Notes under the pieces: model-generated | Databases searched by the model: none | Seen by the model: only the letters and a program-made list of their open reading frames with translations | Told to the model about the DNA's origin: nothing | Made by a program: the position numbers and the translations under genes | Source of the DNA: Gigaspora margarita | Taxonomy: Eukaryota > Glomeromycota > Glomeromycetes > Diversisporales > Gigasporaceae | NCBI GenBank assembly: GCA_009809945.1 | Contig: WTPW01000330.1 | Span: forward strand, 32,233 to 96,232 | DNA: 64,000 nt | Direction: 5' to 3' | Part shown: positions 43,922 through 55,226 of the stretch, piece by piece | Layout of the letters: every line of letters begins with the position of its first letter | How positions within the stretch are numbered: the first letter of the stretch is position 1

Positions 43922-46400
43922 TATATTTCGGGGTTCTGGCGTGACAACTTGGCCTGTCGAGTTTTTATAAAAGGAAAAAGCCTAGGGATAAACATCCGAA
44001 CAGAAAGTAAGATACGGATGGTACTTGGGCATGGCACTAGAATACAAGAACTCGTAAAAGAGCGAACATGGAAGAAGAATAGTGCTAAAATAGGAGAAGC
44101 TGGCCTTATCTACGTAAACCAACTACTTGACTTAGATGGTGAAAGAATGATTAGTTGGTAGCAATACAAAGGCTACCGAGGCTTGTCTAGTAAGGGTAAA
44201 AAAGCAGAATGGTTTAAAGATATAGAAGCGAAAGTTCTGAAATCATCAGAAAGTAGAGAGGTTAAAGAGTCCTTTAAAACAGGAAGTAATAATACCCAAG
44301 CCCTGAAAGTAGAGTGGGAGAAAATCTCGAAAGATAAGAGAAGAAAGGAGTGGATAGTATACGGCCCACAAGGAGGTAAGAAGAAGGTGGGTAAAGTAAT
44401 AAAAAAGAAAAAAAGAGAAATACTAGTAGAGCATTGGCAGACCCGGTGCGTAGATAAGGAGATAGCAACAGAGATCGGAATATGCGAAGGTTGCACAAAA
44501 ATAGATGATAGAATTGTAAAAAGTGATAAGTATTGTCAATAATGGATTAGTTCGAACAGCGAGATAAAGGTGATACTAGAGACCAGTGTTGTACGTTTTG
44601 GCTGTCCACGGCCTTTTTTGGCTTGTCCATGTCCAAAATTGTCCAAACGTCCAAGATTGTTCAAAGCTTGTGCAGGCTTTAATAATTAATAAATCTATCT
44701 AAAAAATATATAACTATATATTTTTTTAGGTGCTGAACATATTCTATTAAAATTAAAATAGGTTGTATTAATAAAATTTTAAGTAATTTTACTTTATTTA
44801 ATTGTCCAAAATTGTCCAAAATTGTCTAAATCATTGTCCAAAGCTGTCCCATGACAACACTGCCAGAGGCATTATTAGAGAAGAGAGAAAACAAGATAAA
44901 AACCTCGTTAGGTCAACTAGAGGAAAAGATGAAGACAAAAGAGTAGAAAGTGGACAAAAGAGAACTTCGAAGCCTAGAGATAGTAGCGGAACTAGAAGTA
45001 GAGATCGTCAAAAGACAAAGAATAAGAGGAAACGTTGAGGAGGAGATAGTACTAATATTAGAAAGAAATAAGATAAAAGACAATGAAAAGTACATAATAT
45101 ACACAGACAGTGCAGTCAAATTGAAGCCAAAGGAAGGTGCAACATGAAGAAACATGGGTCTCCGATAGGTGCAAACAAATAAAGCACAAGACTAGTCAGA
45201 AGAAGAAATAGCTTTCAGACTAGAAGGCTGGCCAAGCTTGACTCTAGCAGAATTAGTGGCAATATGGGCTGCCTTGCTAACGATACCACTTGAAAAACAG
45301 GTAGAGATATATACAGACAGCGCAACAGCGATCAGAAATATAAGAAAAGGCTTACAGAGTACAGAGAAAAGCAAGATCATGAAAATGGAAAATGCGATAT
45401 GAATAATGAAAATTGTAGACCTCTGCAGAATCAAAAACCTGAGAATGGCGCTGTTCAAAGTTAAGAGCCACAGCAAGGATAAATGGAATGATCGAGCAGA
45501 TGCTCTTGCAAAAAAAGGTGTGTCAAGCAAAAAGATAATAAATACTGAAGAGATTAGATGCAAAGAAATAGAATTTTGCTTGGAATGGGAAAATAAAAGA
45601 ATCGATATTCCGGCACGTCTACTATGTAAATTAGTAATAAATGCTAGAGTAAGAGCAGAGTAGCGAGAAACAAGAGCAATCAAGAGCCTAGAACCTGAAA
45701 CAGAAACCACATCGTACAACTGGGCATACTTCTAGAAGATAATAAATACCTCAAAAGGAGGTGCTGTAACGCAAAAAGGATAAGCGCAAGAAGGAGTGCA
45801 CTAATAAAGTGCATAATGGAGAAGCTTCCGACATTGGAAGAACTCAACAAAAGAAGACCAGATATTTATATGATGGCAGAGTGCCAAGTATGTCTAGACA
45901 AGATTAAAGAAACACAGTCGCATTTGGCATCTTGCAAAGGGCAGACAAGTCTGTGAAAAAGAATACAGAAAGTAACTATTGTGATGGCATGGAAGGGACT
46001 AGAAGAAGAAGAAAGGCTTCGAGTTCCACCATATGTACTATATACGGCTTTATATAGAAAATCAGAATCAGAGGAGGTCGCAACAAGAGAAGCACTTATC
46101 AAAGGCTTAATCCCCGAAGATACACATACAAGGCTGACGCATCTATTAAAGACGAAGTTAAGAAAAAAATTCGTAAGTACAGTAATAAGGACAGCCTGGA
46201 ACACATTCTACGAACAAGTATAGCGAATATGATGTGGAAAAGTTAACGAATGGGAAAGAGAGAAAAAGATAACAGGAAAAATGAAGAGAGGAATAAAAGA
46301 GAGAAAGAAACTAGTTGCCGATAGAAGACTAAATCAACAGTGGAGGGAAGAAAAAAGAAGACAGCTAGAAGAAAAAGAAGAATGTGTGAAAAAGAAGCAG
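43922..46400 (+). pseudogene. LINE ORF2, C-terminal part with RNase H and zinc finger, broken
   Basis: From 43922 the ORF2 reading continues (YISGFWRDN). A hAT MITE interrupts it at 44584. RNase H is seen as YTDSA (about 45100-45114), LAELVAIWAALL (about 45246-45281, with the Glu), a second YTDSA (about 45310) and VKSHSKDKWNDRADALA (45457-45507), the last with the final His and Asp. About 120 codons later, CQVC and ETQSHLASC (45887-45940) form a CCHC finger typical of the C-terminus of such LINEs. Several stops split the region. Confidence 0.8.
44584..44862. mobile_element. hAT-type MITE inside LINE ORF2
   Basis: 279 bp. Left end CAGTGTTGT, right complement CAGTGTTGT; CAGTG fits YARNG. The flanks CTAGAGAC (44576-44583) and CCAGAGGC (44863-44870) match at 6 of 8 bases. 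TTGTCCAAAATTGTCCAAA units lie near both ends. It is younger than the LINE. Confidence 0.75.
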
Positions 46401-46622
46401 TGAAGACAATAGTAGGGCTTGTTATGGAAGGGGGAAGACCTTTCTACTATGGACTTTAAGTAGTCAGACGAGCAGTCTATCTCAATTTGAGATAGTGTGG
46501 CAGGTTGCACTTAGGTACCGTCTGGGTGGTCAGGTGAAGCTGAACTTAAGTATTAGGTAGTTCTATGTAGTTACAAATGTAATTTCAAGAATCTTAATAA
46601 AGTATTAGTGTGACTGCTTAAG

Positions 46623-46625
<3 letters not shown>
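46401..46625 (+). other. LINE 3' untranslated region
   Basis: Non-coding sequence between the end of ORF2 and the poly-A tail. AATAAA at 46596-46601 is the likely poly-A signal. No similarity to the tails of the SINE-like elements was seen by eye, so there is no direct hint that this LINE mobilises them. Confidence 0.6.
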
Positions 46626-46659
<34 letters not shown>

Positions 46660-46764
46660 CTAGTAGTTACTAAAATATCTTTGCTTAAAGTTTAAAAAAA
46701 AGTTAAATTTGCAAAGAGGTTAAATAATATATTTAGGTGGTATAAAAAATAGGTTCTATTTTTA

Positions 46765-47265
46765 TTAATTTTTTCAGATCTTTTTTTTATTTATTTTTTA
46801 TTTATTTTATTTTATTGTATTTTTTTTTGGTTTTATTTTTTTATTATTATTTTTTTTATTTTTTTTATTTTATTTTTTTTATTTTTTTTTTTTTTTTTTT
46901 TTTACTTATATTTTTTTATTTTTTTATTTTTTTATTACTTTTTTTTTGTTTTTTTTTTATTTTTTTTTATTTATTTTTTTTTATTTTTTTTTTATTTTAT
47001 TTTTATTTTAATTTTTTTTAAATTTCATTTAATATCTAGATCTAAATTAGATCTAGATCACTTTTTTATTTTTTTTTGATTTTAATTTTTTTATTTTTTT
47101 GTTCTTGTTATTTTTTATTTATTTTATATTTTTTTCTATTTTTTTTATTTTATTTTAAATTTAGTATTTATTTTTATTTTACTTTTTATTTATTTTTTAA
47201 ATTATTTATTTAATTTATTTTCAGTTTATTCCCCTAATCTGGATCTAAATTAAATCTAGATCAAT
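46765..47265 (+). repeat. T-rich low-complexity tract with duplicated block
   Basis: T-runs with ATTT interruptions. GATCTAAATTAGATCTAGATC (first 20 bases shown: GATCTAAATTAGATCTAGAT) at 47039 has a relative GATCTAAATTAAATCTAGAT at 47242, so a block of about 200 bp may be duplicated. The Phe-rich frame is an artefact. Confidence 0.8.
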
Positions 47266-47975
47266 TTTAATTTTTTTTTAAATTATTTTTTAATTTTTTT
47301 TTTGATTTTGATTGTTTTTTTTATTTTATATAGTACAAAACAGTAAAAAATAACCAATCTATTTATATAAGTACCAATTTTTGGTGCTTATATAATTAAT
47401 TCTAATTGGCTAATTTTTGTGTCATTGATTTTGGTTGGTTAAAAATCTAAATATGTTTTTTTTTTATATTAAATACTAATTTTTGAACTTATATAAACTT
47501 GAATCTCTTATAACTTTTTCAAAACAAAGAATAAAAAAATACTCTAATAAAAATATAGCTTATTTAAAAATCTATTAATTTGTTAAAGGATTTTTTTGAT
47601 TTAGCTTGTTTTAAAAAAGTTATAATAGAGATTGAAATTAATCATGATATGTTTATAATTGATTACAAAATTTTTTGTTTTATTTAATTGACCAAACTCA
47701 ATAATTGATCATAGCTTTTTGATCAATTATAATTAATCAAAAGGCTATGATTGATTATAAAGTTTAATTTTTACAATTAGAGATTTGAACTTTAATATAA
47801 AAGTTAGTTCGATTAATTATAATTTATTGAGCAATTATAATAATTCTAATCTTTAATTGATCATGATCAATTATATGTATAACCAATTATGATAATTTAA
47901 ATATTTATAAATATTAGAGTAGCTACATAATGCAGTTATCTAAAACCAGGAATGTACCAGAAGTAGAGTTTCACA
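47266..47975. repeat. Remnant of the GGATAGCA-type family and TTGATCATAA repeats
   Basis: 47330-47640 matches 23240-23480 in several blocks (TTCTAATTGGCTAATTTT, GTTTTAAAAAAGTTATAAT). 47690-47770 is a hairpin of TTGATCATAGC and GCTATGATTGAT type. No gene. Confidence 0.5.
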
Positions 47976-48271
47976 AGACCCCGGACATCTTTCATATAGG
48001 TCATAACTGGATTTTGGCCAATTTTGATCTAATTTGCTGAAAATGTCAAAATCTATTTACTTAAATAACTTCCGATCCAGTAATCAGAATTGAATGAATT
48101 GTTTTTTGTTAGATGCGCCTCACTGAGAGCTTCATTTTAAAAAAAAGTTCATTCAATTTGGACCACTAGATGCCAAGATATTTGCCAAAAACTGTTTTTT
48201 GCTTTTCAAATTTTGGGGGTTTTTGCTGAAATGCGTAACGTATGACCTCTGTACTATATGTCCGGGGTCCT
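47976..48271. mobile_element. MULE-like MITE with 9-bp target duplication
   Basis: 296 bp. Left end AGACCCCGGACATCTTTCAT, right complement AGGACCCCGGACATATAGTA, then AGGTCATA in both. AGTTTCACA flanks it exactly at 47967-47975 and 48272-48280; 9 bp is the Mutator length. The interior contains the dispersed cassette (GATGCGCCTCACTGAGAGCT) within a hairpin. A second member starts at 63680. Confidence 0.8.
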
Positions 48272-49040
48272 AGTTTCACAGAAATAAAATAAAGAATATA
48301 CCAGGAATGGAGTAATGAACTTATATAGTGTATAGTTATAAAGCATTTCAAATATGTACGTTTGCAAAATCTTATAACTAATTGAACAATGCATTAAATG
48401 CAATAAAATGTAAATTTCTGCACTTAAACACTATGCTATATATCATATAGTACTATATTTATCTATTGAGAATTGTTTAGCCAAATATCACTTAACAGGT
48501 TTTTGTTCTAATTGAAGTGTATGGCCTGATTTTAAAATTAGTATAACACATAATGAATTTTGTAATAGCCACTTTGTTAAACAACTCTTTTAAAATTGTG
48601 CTTCTGCTAGTTGATTATTTAATATATGCAACTATTTTGAGTATAAAAAAGTCAATTAAATGTTTCATAAATTTGAAGCATTTTATATAATAGTCTTAAT
48701 TAAATAAACTTAAAGTTCAAGAACAAGTACAAGAATATTTGCTCTGCAATAGATAAAAAAAACATGATATTAATAAAAAAAAATAGTGAATATATTAGCA
48801 AATATTAAGAAAAAATTATATTCTACTAAAGATTCAGATAATTGATTTCTAGATTTTTCTATTTTTTGATTAGCATTTTTGCTATTTAGATTATCTGATC
48901 ATTTTCTTAGGGAGCTTCCAGAAATTATATTATATTTTGTTACTAATAAATTTCAAAATTTTATCACACTCACCCACACCAGATACTCTATTAGCCAATC
49001 AAATTTTATATTTTTTAAAATTTATTCATATGTTTCAATT
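48272..49040. other. AT-rich gene-free stretch
   Basis: No gene supported. 48900-48990 (GGGAGCTTCCAGAAATTAT, CACACTCACCCACACC) is related in reverse orientation to 32840-32880 and 50560-50610. Overlapping frames at 48879-49230 read repeat DNA. Confidence 0.4.
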
Positions 49041-49705
49041 TATAAAATTTTTAATAACTATTGCTCTACTAGAACAATTTAGATTATTTAACTACCAAAA
49101 TGTTCATCTTACTGAGACGATTCTAACAAGCCCAAAATTGTTAAAATCTAATTACAGGATCCCAAGATTATTTAACTTTTGTGTAATTTTAATAGTAATT
49201 TTTTTAGAATTACTAAGTAAATTTCTTTAATATTGAATAACTTTTGATCTACTAGCCCTTTTTGGATGATTTAATTACCAAAATGTTTGTCTCAGTGAGA
49301 CTATTCTAACAAGTCCCAAATTGCTAAATTCTAATCACAGGATTCCAAGATTGTTAAAGATTTTATTATTTGTCTAACAATATAAATCTTTATCAATCTT
49401 GGAATCCTGTAATTAAAATTTAGTGATTTGGGGCTTGTTAGAATTGTCTCACTGAGATGAACATTTTGGTAGTTAAATCACCCAAAACGGGCTAGTGGAT
49501 CAAAAGCTATTCAATATTAAAGAAATTTAATTAGTGATTCTAAAAAATCACTATTAAAATTACACAAAAGTTGAATGATCTTGGGACCTATAATTAGATT
49601 TTTACAATTTTGGGCTTGTTAGAATTGTCTTAGTAAGATGAACATTTTGGTAGTTAAATAATCTAAATTGATCCAGTACAGCAATAGTTATTAATAATTT
49701 TATCC
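49041..49705. repeat. 665-bp palindrome of four cassette units
   Basis: The left end AATTTTTAATAACTATTGCT pairs with AGCAATAGTTATTAATAATT at the right. Each arm has two tandem cassette units carrying CTACCAAAATGTTCATCT / TGTTTGTCTCAGTGAGAC and CCAAGATT, and the second arm has their complements. The centre lies around 49365-49385. The arms differ by scattered substitutions. Open frames across it are artefacts. Confidence 0.8.
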
Positions 49706-49713
49706 TTTAGATT

Positions 49714-50490
49714 GTAATATAAACAAATTTGCCTGTGAATTTTAATAAGATTTTAAATATTGATTTTAGCTATATCTTTTCTAAGTAAAAAATATACTTT
49801 GAGTTTTGTTTTAATAACTTTGTTATAAAAATTTTTTAAAATTATTAGAAACCTTTAATATAAGGGTAGTGACAAAAATCAGTCAATTTTTTAAAAAAGA
49901 AGGGGAATAAAAAATGCTAAAATTATATATAAGAACCTGTCCAAATCTATATTAAAAAAGAGGGGGTAGGCCTCTAATAAAAAATAATTAGGTGATTAAT
50001 GTACTGCCCTAATCAAAGTTTAAAGTTCTTGTATTAGCATTTTTACTATTAAAATTTTTCTTTAGGTTTTCTTAAATTTCATATGTTCCCATTTATAAAA
50101 AAAATTTTTACTTTTAATACAAGCCTAAATTTTTACAAATATATCATTAAAGTTACAATAATGAATGTTATTATCCTTTATATAAACTACAATATTGTTT
50201 TAGGAATTATAGCCTTAAAACTAAAATTAAATAAGATTACAGAGAAATTGTAATAAAATTTTTTGAAAATTTTTTTTCTTAAAAGTTATTTATTTTTAGC
50301 TTATATATAACTTAAAATTTTTTTCTTACAATATAAAACCTAATTTTGCAAAAAAGTAATTCTTATTTTCAAATATAATTGTACAAAGTTTTATTTAATT
50401 ATTTTGGTATTTAAAAAAGTAAATCAGAGCAAAAAAAGTGCCAAAATGCAAGCAAATTTGCTGTGTTCTACTACAATCTAAGGGATAATT
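49714..50490 (+). repeat. Dispersed repeat, copy 1 (with Harbinger MITE inside)
   Basis: It matches 55840-56495 over its length: AAATTTGCCTG near the start, TATACTTTCTAAGTAAAAAATATA, ATTTTTACTTTTAATACAAG, CCTTTATATAAACTACAATA (20-base pieces). The only large difference is the MITE at 49864-50009, absent in the other copy. Confidence 0.75.
49864..50009. mobile_element. Harbinger-like MITE, copy B
   Basis: 146 bp. Left end GGGTAGTGACAAAAATCAGT, right complement GGGCAGTACATTAATCACCT. TAA on both sides (49861-49863, 50010-50012). The homologous repeat at 55990-56015 lacks it, so an unoccupied site exists in the same window. Confidence 0.85.
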
Positions 50491-50995
50491 TTATAATTTT
50501 GGCCAGAATTATAAAAATTTAACCAGAATTATAATTGTAACCTGATATTTTCAAAACCCCACCCATCTACCAAAAAACTACGTAATTTTCTGGAAGCCCC
50601 TTAGCGATTCTTGTAGTTTGTAGTTTTATGTCAATCTACTAACCAATAAAATCATAGTTATATTCAAAATGTAAGCAGTATACTAGAACTAATGTAGTAA
50701 TATAATTAAGTTATTATATTTAATGCTTTTATTAGTTGTACAACCTGTGATCAAAATGTTAAGACTAAAGTATTAATAAGCAAGTTATAATAAAAAAATG
50801 TCATTAGAGGAGTGACAAAAATCAGGTGATTTTTTAGGGGAGGAAGGGGGTAAAAAAAGTTAAAATTATATATAAAAACCTGACTATATATATTAAAGAA
50901 AAGGGAGGGGGGGGGTAGGCCTCTGATAAAAAATAATCAGGTGATTAATGACATGGCCCTTACAATACAAACTCATTATCAATTGTTTAGAACAT
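50491..50995. other. Repeat remnants around Harbinger copy C
   Basis: 50500-50610 repeats sequence seen at 32800-32890. No gene. The MITE copy C is listed separately. Confidence 0.4.
50807..50959. mobile_element. Harbinger-like MITE, copy C
   Basis: 153 bp, from GAGGAGTGACAAAAATCAGG to TGATTAATGACATGGCCC. TTA on both sides (50804-50806, 50960-50962). A G-run and TAGGCCTCT match copy B. Confidence 0.8.
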
Positions 50996-51587
50996 AAGGG
51001 AATTGGGGATATTGTGGCCAGGTTAAAGTCTCTACTAATAAAACTTTTTAATAAGCTAATAGATTTTTATACAATTTTTATTATTTGAACTATACTTAGT
51101 AAAGAATAAATTACTGTAAAAAAATCTTTATATCATATATATAGTTTAGATAGAAATGCTTAGTATACAAATAGAATATAAAAACTAAATTTTAAAGGGG
51201 TGGGGTATTGTGACCAATTATTTAACAGCGAATAATTTTTGATCTACTGGTCTGTTTTGGATAATTTTACTACCAAAATGACCATCTCAGTGAGACGATT
51301 CTAAAAAGTACAAAATCGTTAAAATCCAATCACGGGATCCCAAGATCGTTAAAGGTTAATATGCAAAAAAATTGCAACTTTACTAATAATCAAATATATA
51401 CAAAAACTTATATTTTGCATAAATTTGTGATCTAGTAGTCGGAATTGGATGAAATTTATACCATTCAATTCGTCTCGATGAAACAAATTGAATGGTATAA
51501 ATTTTATCCAATTCTGATCACTAGATAACAAGATAAATCGCTTGGCCACAATACCCTTCCTGGCCACAATACCCTCAACTCCCTTAT
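50996..51587. mobile_element. TIR element, ATTGTGGCCA family, about 590 bp
   Basis: Left end AAGGGAATTGGGGATATTGT, right complement AAGGGAGTTGAGGGTATTGT, then GGCCAGG. An inner pair (GGGTATTGTGACCAA at 51195, TTGGCCACAATACCC at 51540) suggests one element inside another. It carries a cassette copy (AATGACCATCTCAGTGAGAC, 51278) and the GATCACTAGAT hairpin at 51425-51545. Confidence 0.65.
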
Positions 51588-51595
51588 GTATGTGA

Positions 51596-52205
51596 TCTCG
51601 GGTCCGATAGCATAGTGGTTTTGCTCTAAGGTCGCAAATTGCAAGATTACCAGTTCAAGTCCTGTGGACGGCAGATATGAATTTTAATAATTGGTATAAC
51701 TAACTCTGCAAGGCTGAACCTGTTAGTTTGGATCTATAATTTGGATAACTGAAGTCACAAGATGTAGTAAAAATCATGTCATAAACTCCTAGCGGCATTT
51801 TTTGGCAGACCTTGGCCAGTTTCAGTTAAGTAGGTACGAAAAGTCTGGGGTTAAAACTTGAACAGATATGACTAGTAGGTTATATCCTACTTAGCCAACT
51901 CTAGACCATAGATAAAGTAGTCTGAGTTAAACATTTATAAAAAGGGTTGGGGCTCTACAATATTTGCATATATGTAGTGTGTCATGTAGTAATAGGAGGA
52001 TCATGGACTAGAGGGTTTAAATAGGCAACTTCCGTAGTTGGGTTGTAGATATGGCAGCTAGTGTGGAACCTTTGGGCAGACCACTTAAATTAGGCACCAA
52101 AAGTGCACATATGGCTAGTTGTATCCTCATTCATATAACAAATATTATGTTAATAATAATTTAATAAAGAATCGAGACAAGGTCTTAGTTGTAAAATGCA
52201 AAAAA
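51596..52205 (+). mobile_element. tRNA-derived SINE-like retroelement, copy 4
   Basis: A box TAGCATAGTGG at 51608-51618, B box AGTTCAAGTCC at 51652-51662. The head still shows GTCC/GGAC acceptor-like pairing. The body matches 116-617. Between about 51985 and 52150 it has an extra block shared with 26526-26752, so tails are exchanged between family members. It ends GTCTTAGTTGTAAAATGC plus an A-run. Confidence 0.75.
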
Positions 52206-52399
52206 AACAGAATATACGTATGTACTAATCAATATTAACCATATATGATATTGTAAAAAATTATTTATGTAAGTATTATGTATGTATATTGTAAGAAGTG
52301 TCAGAGTACCCAGATCCTAAAATACCTATTACTTTTTTTTCATATATATGTATTATCCTTTTTGGTTATACTATTATTAGCAAATTTTATATATAGATA

Positions 52400-54130
52400 T
52401 TGATCGATATATAACAATTAATCATTTTATATTGATTATAAAATATCATTATATATTAATTAATTGGATAAAAATTAATATATATCTATAAACAATATAT
52501 ATCATTTTTTATATATATCTATAAATCGATTATAATTTATTTATTTGAACAATATATAATGATTAACAGATCTTTAATGATTATATAATGTTTTGACCAT
52601 TACGAAAATTCCAACCTGGATCACTGGGTAAAAAAAAAAAATAAAATGCTGATTAAAGCAAATTAAAAAAAATTAGCATAGGAAAAAAAAGGTATCAGTA
52701 TCTATTTTTACTCCTCTCTCCCTTTTTTTCTCTCTCCCTTTTCTTCTTTCTCTCTTTTTTTCTCTTTTTTTCTTTTTTTTCTTTTTTTTTTTTAATATTT
52801 TAAATACTTTCGAAATATTTTAGGACTGGGAAATCAAGCTAGATCAGTAGATCTGTACCCTGGATTATACCAAGAGAGCAGTTGACTAATATTTTTAAAA
52901 TGTTTCAAAATGTTTTGATGATCATAGTGCAAGATCAGATTAGATTTTTGTTTATTTTTTTTGTTTATAATTTAGATCTTCTATCAGTTTTACATTGTTT
53001 TTTTTTATTTTTATTTTGTCTTTTTTTTTGGTTTGGTTTGGTTTCATTTAGTTTCATTTAGTTTTGTTTTGTTTTTCTTTTTTTATTATTTTTTAATTTT
53101 TTTATTTTATTTTTACAAAAAATACCAACTCTAACTTTTGGCACTTTGCAAGAAATCTAATGACTTTTCAAAACTATGTGCTAGCCAACTTAGCCCAAGA
53201 ACACACAACTAATTTTACTAACAATTTCTAAAATTCAAAGAACACTTTTTTAGAGAAATAAAGATTTAGTTAGTGCTTTATTTTTTTTCATTTGATGTTT
53301 TTTGTTCTTTTTGTTTTTGTTTTTGTTTTTTTTATTTTTTTTTATTTAATTTATTTTAGGGCGCTGACATTTATTAGATAATATTTTAGGGGGTGGGGGG
53401 TTAAGAAAAATCTTACCTGAGTTAAATTTGATTGGCTAAAATTCTATTTATAGATCTTACCTAGGGGTGGGAGGGTAAGCCCCTATAGTAAATGGATATT
53501 AGGTAATAAATGTCAGCACCCTTATTTGTGAGAAAAATAACCTAGGCTTTTTTACACTTTGCAAGCAAACCCAGACTTTTTTAGCACTTTGCAAGAATAT
53601 ATACAACTTGATTTTATCAATTTTGTCATGAACTCTACTTTAGAGAAATGAAGATTTGGGGTTTTATTTTTTTATTCAGTTTGCTTATATTTCATTTTTT
53701 TGTTTGTTTTTTTTTTTACTTATTTTTTATTTTTATTTTTTTATTTATTTCGATATTTTGCGAAAACCTTCAATATTTTCTAAATTGCAAGAATATGAAC
53801 TTAAAGAAATGAAGATTTGAAGCTTCATTTATTTTTTTATTTAATTTGTTTACATTTTTGTTTTTTGTTTGTTTTCTTTTTTTTTACTTATTTATTAATT
53901 TTATTTTATTTTATTTATATCTTATTTCCTTCAGAACTTTGCAAGAAAACAACCTAACTTTTCGGCACTTTACAAGAATACCAATTCTAAATTCTCTGAC
54001 ACTTTGCAAGAAGTAGTGAACATAAGTGAATATAAGTGAATATAATAGTTAAACCAAAAAAAAAATAATAGCTAACTGCAAAGTGAGAAAATAAGTGAAT
54101 TAAATGCAAAAAAGTACAAAAGTAGTCATT
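52400..54130 (+). repeat. Left arm of a large inverted repeat
   Basis: Matches 59935-61330 in reverse orientation. Landmarks: ATATATAATGATTAACAGAT (52552), TAGGACTGGGAAATCAAGCT (52821), ACACAACTAATTTTACTAAC (53203), and AATAATAGCTAACTGCAAAG (54064). Units such as CACTTTGCAAGAA and GAAATGAAGATTTG recur about every 170-250 bp. CT- and T-rich tracts are mixed in (52720-52790, 53000-53100). No gene. Confidence 0.65.
53359..53521. mobile_element. TIR MITE inside the left arm
   Basis: Left end GGGCGCTGACATTTATTA, right complement GGGTGCTGACATTTATTA. It has no counterpart in the right arm. TTATTTTA and TTATTTGT flank it, a possible 8-bp duplication with two changes. Confidence 0.65.
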
Positions 54131-55226
54131 TTCATTTTTTTTTGTTATTTTTTTTAGTTTTGTTTTTTTGGCTTTATTTTTTTTGTTGTTTTTTTATAAT
54201 ACTATATAATAAAATATATAATATTTAAAATATTAAATAATAATAATAAATAAAAAAATAAAATTTTTATATTAAATTGTGAAAACTTGCAAATATTGTA
54301 TATTTAATTTAAAATATAATATATAATAATAATAAATAAAAAAAATTTTAAAAAACTTGCAAAAACTTGTGAAAACCTATAAAATGTTTAAAAAGTATGA
54401 TTATGTAAATATAATAATTATTAATTGATATCATATTAGATATATAGTCAGACCTTTCTAAATGCATGGTAAAAGGCTAATAAAAAACCTTGCATTTAGA
54501 GAGGTATGCATTAAGGGAAGTAAAATCTATAAGTAATATATTGAGTTGGGACCAAGTTGAGCTATGCATTTAGAGAGTTATGCATTTAGAGAGGTTGCAT
54601 TTAGGGAGGTATGACTGTATATCGATTAACTAGATATATATTGATTACTATCACTATCAATAAAAATCAGCAGGGGTGTTGAGTATTAATATATATCTTA
54701 CCTGGTTAGTAATCGATATATATCTATATATAAAATTTGCCAATAATTATCTATGTTTAAAGTATAAGACCCTTTCGAAATTAGTATATAGTACTATAGA
54801 CCATAAAAATATAGGATGTCCTTATTCATTTCAAACTTGATTTGATGATTTGTGATAGTTAATATCTTAAAGATATCAAAGAAATTAAATATATCAAATA
54901 TATTAGATATACTAAATATATATCAAATATATTTAATATATTTAAGATAGTAAAAATATCAGAGATATTAAATATATCAAAGATATAAATATATTTAATT
55001 TAGAAAAACTTGTTAGTACTTAAAAATTTTATAGCAGTAGAATAACAAATGCAGTAATATAAAAGTATAAATACATGCTCTTTTTTCACTCAAATAAAAC
55101 TGACTTAAGTAGAGTTTAGAATAACTTTTAAAATAAGAGTAGAAGTGTTAGTAGTTTTTTTTTTTGAATTTTTCTATTAAAAGTGACCAAAATTAAAACA
55201 AACTTATGTTCAGAACTTTGCTATTA
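54131..55226. repeat. AT-rich repeats, including a CAGTCAGACC-type element
   Basis: 54445-54621 is bounded by TAGTCAGACC and, on the other strand, ACAGTCATACC, with four TGCATTTAGAGAGG-like subterminal repeats. The rest has ATATCGATTA and TATTAAATATATC repeats. No gene. Confidence 0.5.

Larger units (their letters stand above)
38279..46650 (+). mobile_element. Full-length but degenerate LINE (non-LTR retrotransposon) with RNase H
   Basis: The element is 8.4 kb, flanked by a perfect 14-bp target-site duplication AAATTTTACCTAGT (38265-38278 and 46651-46664), and ends in a poly-A tail (46626-46650) preceded by AATAAA at 46596. This is target-primed insertion of a complete copy. In order it holds a 5' leader, ORF1, an apurinic-type endonuclease, reverse transcriptase, RNase H and a terminal CCHC finger. 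That order fits RNase H-bearing LINE clades such as I/Tad, common in fungi. Frameshifts, stops and two MITE insertions show it is not autonomous now. It keeps many more CpGs than the repeat DNA around it, so its insertion is comparatively late. Confidence 0.9.
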
